Positions 60,840 to 64,000 of a stretch of 64,000 nucleotides of DNA are shown one piece after another. The notes beneath the pieces are model-generated. The model was not told where the DNA came from. It searched no databases and was given only the letters and a program-made list of their open reading frames with translations. How positions within the stretch are numbered: the first letter of the stretch is position 1; every line of letters starts with the position of its first letter. This DNA is from Microcebus murinus. Its lineage: Eukaryota > Chordata > Mammalia > Primates > Cheirogaleidae. Made by a program: the position numbers and the translations under genes. The stretch lies in NCBI RefSeq assembly GCF_040939455.1, contig NC_134112.1:24144501-24208500 (forward strand). Direction: 5' to 3'.

Positions 60840-61210
60840 GTCTTTAGTCTAATCTGAAAAGCTTGTCATGCCTGTCAAAAGAAGCTAGCGACAGGTGAAA
60901 GGCAAAGCATTCTGAGAATGAGAATAAAGGGTTTTTTATTAAGGAAGGGAGGCATAGCAACTTAATAATTACCGTTGAAATAGTCACAGCAATGCTGAAG
61001 CTTCTCCATAATTTAATCTAACTTAATACTAACTGCCTCCTCCCTAGTGGCAATACATAAATTAATTAATAGTAGGTTGGATTTGAAGCTATGTCTTTCT
61101 ATTTAGGCCATTATTAACTTGTTCTCTGCGCCTGTCTTTCTTGGCTGGGTGTGTTCATAGTGGTGTAAAACTCCTGTTCCCATTGTGACTTCTGTGAGCA
61201 TCAGGCTTTT
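60840..61210. other. repeat-free intronic stretch, possible enhancer
   Basis: No transposon is visible. It is dense in TAAT/ATTA motifs (CTTAATAATTACCG, AATTAATTAATAG) plus GACAGGTG. It resembles conserved non-coding sequence, but this cannot be tested here. Confidence 0.3.
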
Positions 61211-61349
61211 GAAAACGTGTACTCTTTTATCTCCATTTTACTCCCTTCTTGTAATAGACACTTAAGCCCCACAGAGAGGTTACGCCTACTTGCTTCATGG
61301 CAGGTAGTAGGTATGGTTCTTCATTTTTTTCTCCTGAGAGGCAGTTAGC

Positions 61350-61615
61350 AGAGGATAGTAGTTAAAACAGTGGGCTCTGAGTGGGATTACCTGCCTGGCA
61401 TTGAATCCTGGCTCTGCTACTTACCTACTGTGTGATCTTGGACCTGGTATGAAACTTGCCTGTACCTCAGTCATCCCATCAAGAAAATGAGTAGTGATTT
61501 TATCTAACCCCCATAGGGTTGTCACAACAATTAAACGACTTCATGCATGGAAAGTTCTTGAAAGAGGGTCAGATACATTGTAAGTATCAAACGGATGTTG
61601 GTTAACAGTAATAAT
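61350..61615 (-). mobile_element. MIR SINE, antisense
   Basis: AAACAGTGGGCTCTGAGTGG, ATTGAATCCTGGCTCTGCTA, TACTGTGTGATCTTGGACCT and GGGTTGTCACAACAATTAAA. The best preserved MIR in the window. Confidence 0.92.
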
Positions 61616-62354
61616 AGTATCCCCTGGGGCTCTCAGATACTTTCCGTTCCCAAGGTGCCAACTTAACATTCTCTTGCTCGTTGCCAAGTCACTCCCATCT
61701 GTCAGGTGGTGCGAAAGGGTCCAAGTTGGCCATGCTGAGTTCCTGGCTGTGTGGCAGACACCACTCGTGTGACTGCTGAGAAGCAGCATCTGTGGAGAGG
61801 GGAGGCACCATTCAGATGGCATGGTCGTCTGTACCCTGGGGATGCACCAAGATGAGCTGTGGCAGGCCATCCAGGGGCTCTCGCCCTTTAGGAGGAGCAG
61901 AGGACTTGTAAGGAAGTACTCGTGAGGCCTGTGATAAATGCTTTAAGGAGACTGGAGGAGGAATGGGGAAGGGCATTCTGGTCTGCTGCAGATCGCTTGT
62001 TCCAGATAGATTCCTCCCTTCCAGTTTTGGAATGCCACAGGCTTGTGAAGGGTGACTGGCAGCAGGAGAGAGGAGCTATCCACAAGGCGGAGAAGTTTGG
62101 CCACAAAGAAGATGCTGTGTTTCAGCAGTTGATTAACCTCTATGCCTCTGGTCCACCGCTCCGCCGCCTCATACAGCTGCGAGGGTGGTATTCTAAGACA
62201 CAAATTGAATCATGTTACTTCTCTGCTTAAACCTCCTCAGGAGTTGCTCCTTCCTGCCCACAGGAGCTTACTGTGAGCCCAGGAGACCACACACCACAGG
62301 GGTTTGCTCTGGCCTTTGGAGTGGATGGCTGAGTCTCCATCCCAGCCCCATTGG

Positions 62355-62515
62355 GTTAATTGCTGGTAACTTCATGCAGATCGCTGGCCCTTCTATGCCT
62401 CAGCTACCTCCCTGTAAGATGACATTGTGATGCCTAGCTCATTGGGTCGTTGAGCAGAAAAGTGCATTTGCACAGGGCCTGGCATGGAGTAAGCAGTCAG
62501 CATTAGCCATTGCTA
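62355..62515 (-). mobile_element. MIR fragment, antisense
   Basis: CTATGCCTCAGCTACCTCCC and GCACAGGGCCTGGCATGGAG. Confidence 0.65.
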
Positions 62516-62559
62516 TTTTCTGCCTCCCCCCATCCCCAAACCCGGCCTCATTGCCTGCA

Positions 62560-62885
62560 GGCTTCTGGGGTACCATCCACGCTCTGGCTGTGGGGCTCAC
62601 CTGCTCATCTCCCTCTGCTGGCTGCCTCTCTGCTTCTCCCCTGGGAAGCCTTCCCTGCAGTCCCTCACCCTCCTTACCTTAGGCTGGATCCAGACAGACC
62701 CTCGCGCCTGAACTAGTGGTGCTTAGGTCAGGATTGGGTCTTGTCATGCCGAATTTTAATTACTACTTCTACTGGTCTCTCTCCCTATCCAGACTGCAAA
62801 CTCCATGATGGTGAGGACCCTGTTATTCATTTCTGAAATTCTGGCATGAGTTGAAGTGGAGAGCGCTCACTAAACATCGGTGGAG
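62560..62885 (+). mobile_element. L2 LINE 3' region
   Basis: TCTCCCTATCCAGACTGCAA, ACTCCATGATGGTGAGGACC and GCTCACTAAACATCGGTGGA. Confidence 0.6.
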
Positions 62886-63080
62886 TTCAGTTGTCCATTG
62901 TGCTGTGGCTTCAACTGATGCTTAAGGCTGCCCAGCACAGACTTAGCTCAGCTGAGGCATGTTTCTGTCTAGAATCTGAACACACTACTGTGTCTAGCTA
63001 GGGTTGGGGAACTTTTTCATGTTGGAAGGTCACATTAATTAGCTGTAATCAAATAAGGCCACATTCAAGAAACTTCAATT

Positions 63081-63233
63081 AGATATACTTAAAAATGTAC
63101 ATTATTTTGTAAAAATGTAACTACTTTGTACTTAATTTCAAAAAATGAAAACTGTTAATTTTAAAGTTAACTAATCTCTTAATAACTTTTGTTGTGTTTG
63201 CTTTTTGTTGGAAAGCGTTTAAATATTTGGTTG
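63081..63233 (+). repeat. inverted-repeat arm 1
   Basis: It pairs with 63542-63698 at about 89 percent identity (roughly 15 mismatches and two small gaps counted by eye), with a spacer of 308 bp. The shared core is AACTGTTAATTTTAAAGTTA. Confidence 0.9.
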
Positions 63234-63313
63234 CAGCATGGAGGTATGAAGTTTCAGTTGATCTTCTAGAAGGTATCAGGCATTTGTGATCTTATGGACA
63301 CATAAGATTTGGG

Positions 63314-63502
63314 TTATGGGTAGGTGAATGTGGATTTGCAGCAATAAGTGGTTGAAAAGCAAGAAAGCATTTTTTGGGCATATTGCCGAAGGCGTGGGTG
63401 TTCTGTTGCATTTTTCCATATTTCAATCGGATCTTTCTTAGCATCAAATAATGACTTTAAAATGTCATCTACTGAGAGCTCAACCAATTCCATCTGTAGT
63501 TC
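63314..63502 (-). pseudogene. hAT transposase C-terminal remnant
   Basis: Read on the minus strand, 62 codons and a stop give ELQMELVELS, then DDILKSLF, HPRLRQYAQKMLSCFSTTY. This resembles the C-terminal dimerisation region of hAT transposases: a leucine-rich LQxELxxL block, then LR.xA.KML.xFxxTY. It is a fragment; no catalytic domain or zinc finger precedes it, and the frame ends early. A 14-base tandem repeat (AAAGAACTACATCT-type) lies at its upstream edge. It is not functional. Confidence 0.75.
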
Positions 63503-63541
63503 TTTAGATGTAGTTCTTTAGGTAATATAACTAAGTGATAT

Positions 63542-63698
63542 CAACCAAATATTCAAATGCTTTCCAACAAGAAGCGGACATAACAAAAGTCATTAAAAGG
63601 TTAGTTAACTTTAAAATTAACAGTTTTCATTTTTTTGAAATTATTAAGTACATAGTAGTTAGATATTTACAAAATAATGTATGTTTTAAAGTATATCT
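63542..63698 (-). repeat. inverted-repeat arm 2
   Basis: This is the reverse-complement partner of 63081-63233. It lacks the outer terminal sequence found beyond arm 1. Confidence 0.9.
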
Positions 63699-64000
63699 CC
63701 CATAAACTCTCGCCAACCAGCCTGATGCAGTAGTGGTGCCAGTCAGGTGGGGGAAGTTAGAACTAAATCATGGGCATAGCAGCCATCAGTTTAGCCCTTA
63801 TGGCTTGCTAATGTTCTAATTGTGCCTGTCAATCTGGAAGGATTATTTTGTTGAAACTTATTATTTGGTATTTTATAAGTGTTCATTTTTAAAATAAAAA
63901 AAATATATAAAAGACAAAAATGTGTTAATAAAAATAAAAGGATTTGTTCTATAAAATTTGGATTCAGTCAGAAGGCCGCACTTAAGGACCTAGAAGGTCA

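Larger units (their letters stand above)
62996..64000 (-). mobile_element. hAT DNA transposon, runs off the window end
   Basis: The left terminus is CTAGGGTTGGGGAAC, followed by AGGTCACATTAATTAGCTGT. The window's last bases (GAAGGCCGCACTTAAGGACC) look like the sub-terminal region of the other end, so that terminus should lie just beyond 64000. Inside are a transposase remnant (63314-63502, minus) and a large inverted repeat (63081-63233 with 63542-63698). Confidence 0.75.

Noticed and set aside
61922..62230. A 102-codon open frame beginning MRPVINALRRLEEEWG
   Set aside because: It looks protein-like at first but runs into decayed repeat sequence, matches no family I know, and is overlapped by long antisense frames.

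Overview
The window is mammalian nuclear DNA, almost certainly from a strepsirrhine primate and most likely a lemur. It carries dimeric 7SL-derived Alu elements whose inter-monomer linker contains AATTGGCCAACTAATATATA and whose right arm reads GTGAGCTAGGCTGACGCCAC. That Alu form belongs to lemur and loris genomes. No loris/galago-type tRNA SINE was recognised. MIR, L2, MaLR, MER5/MER20/MER1 and L1 fossils give a normal eutherian background.

Only one protein-coding exon is supported: coding exon 1 of JAZF1, on the + strand at 19197-19311, inside a CpG island of about 1.7 kb (18825-20560). The exon encodes the first 38 residues, including a complete C2H2 finger, and ends at a GT donor with one base of codon 39. 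Positions 1 to about 18.8 kb are upstream and probably intergenic; in human the neighbour on this side is CREB5, and a divergent lncRNA (JAZF1-AS1) starts near the promoter. Everything from 19312 to the end is the 5' part of JAZF1 intron 1, and exon 2 is not in the window.

Region by region. 1-18.5 kb holds an internally deleted 5S rRNA retropseudogene with a perfect 14-bp target-site duplication, MIR/L2 fossils, a MaLR LTR and an ERV1-type LTR, two pairs of short local duplications spaced about 640-650 bp, a twin-primed (5'-inverted) L1, one antisense Alu and microsatellites. 18.5-20.6 kb is the JAZF1 promoter, 5' UTR, exon 1 and a very G-rich intron start; a minimal start-stop upstream ORF (AUG-UAG) lies four bases before the JAZF1 start codon. 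20.6-64 kb is intron 1, with ancient MIR/L2/hAT fossils and young lemur Alus clustered at 46.4-48.6 kb, including one Alu nested in another. The window ends inside a hAT DNA transposon that has an internal inverted repeat and a recognisable transposase remnant.

I saw no bacterial-type system, CRISPR array, functional RNA gene or second protein-coding gene. Nothing here supports a new multi-gene system. The observations most worth checking are the 5S retropseudogene, the JAZF1 start-stop uORF, the hAT inverted-repeat structure, and several repeat-free homeodomain-site-rich stretches that could be intronic enhancers. Repeat boundaries are by eye and usually good to about 10-30 bp, and tighter where a target-site duplication is given.
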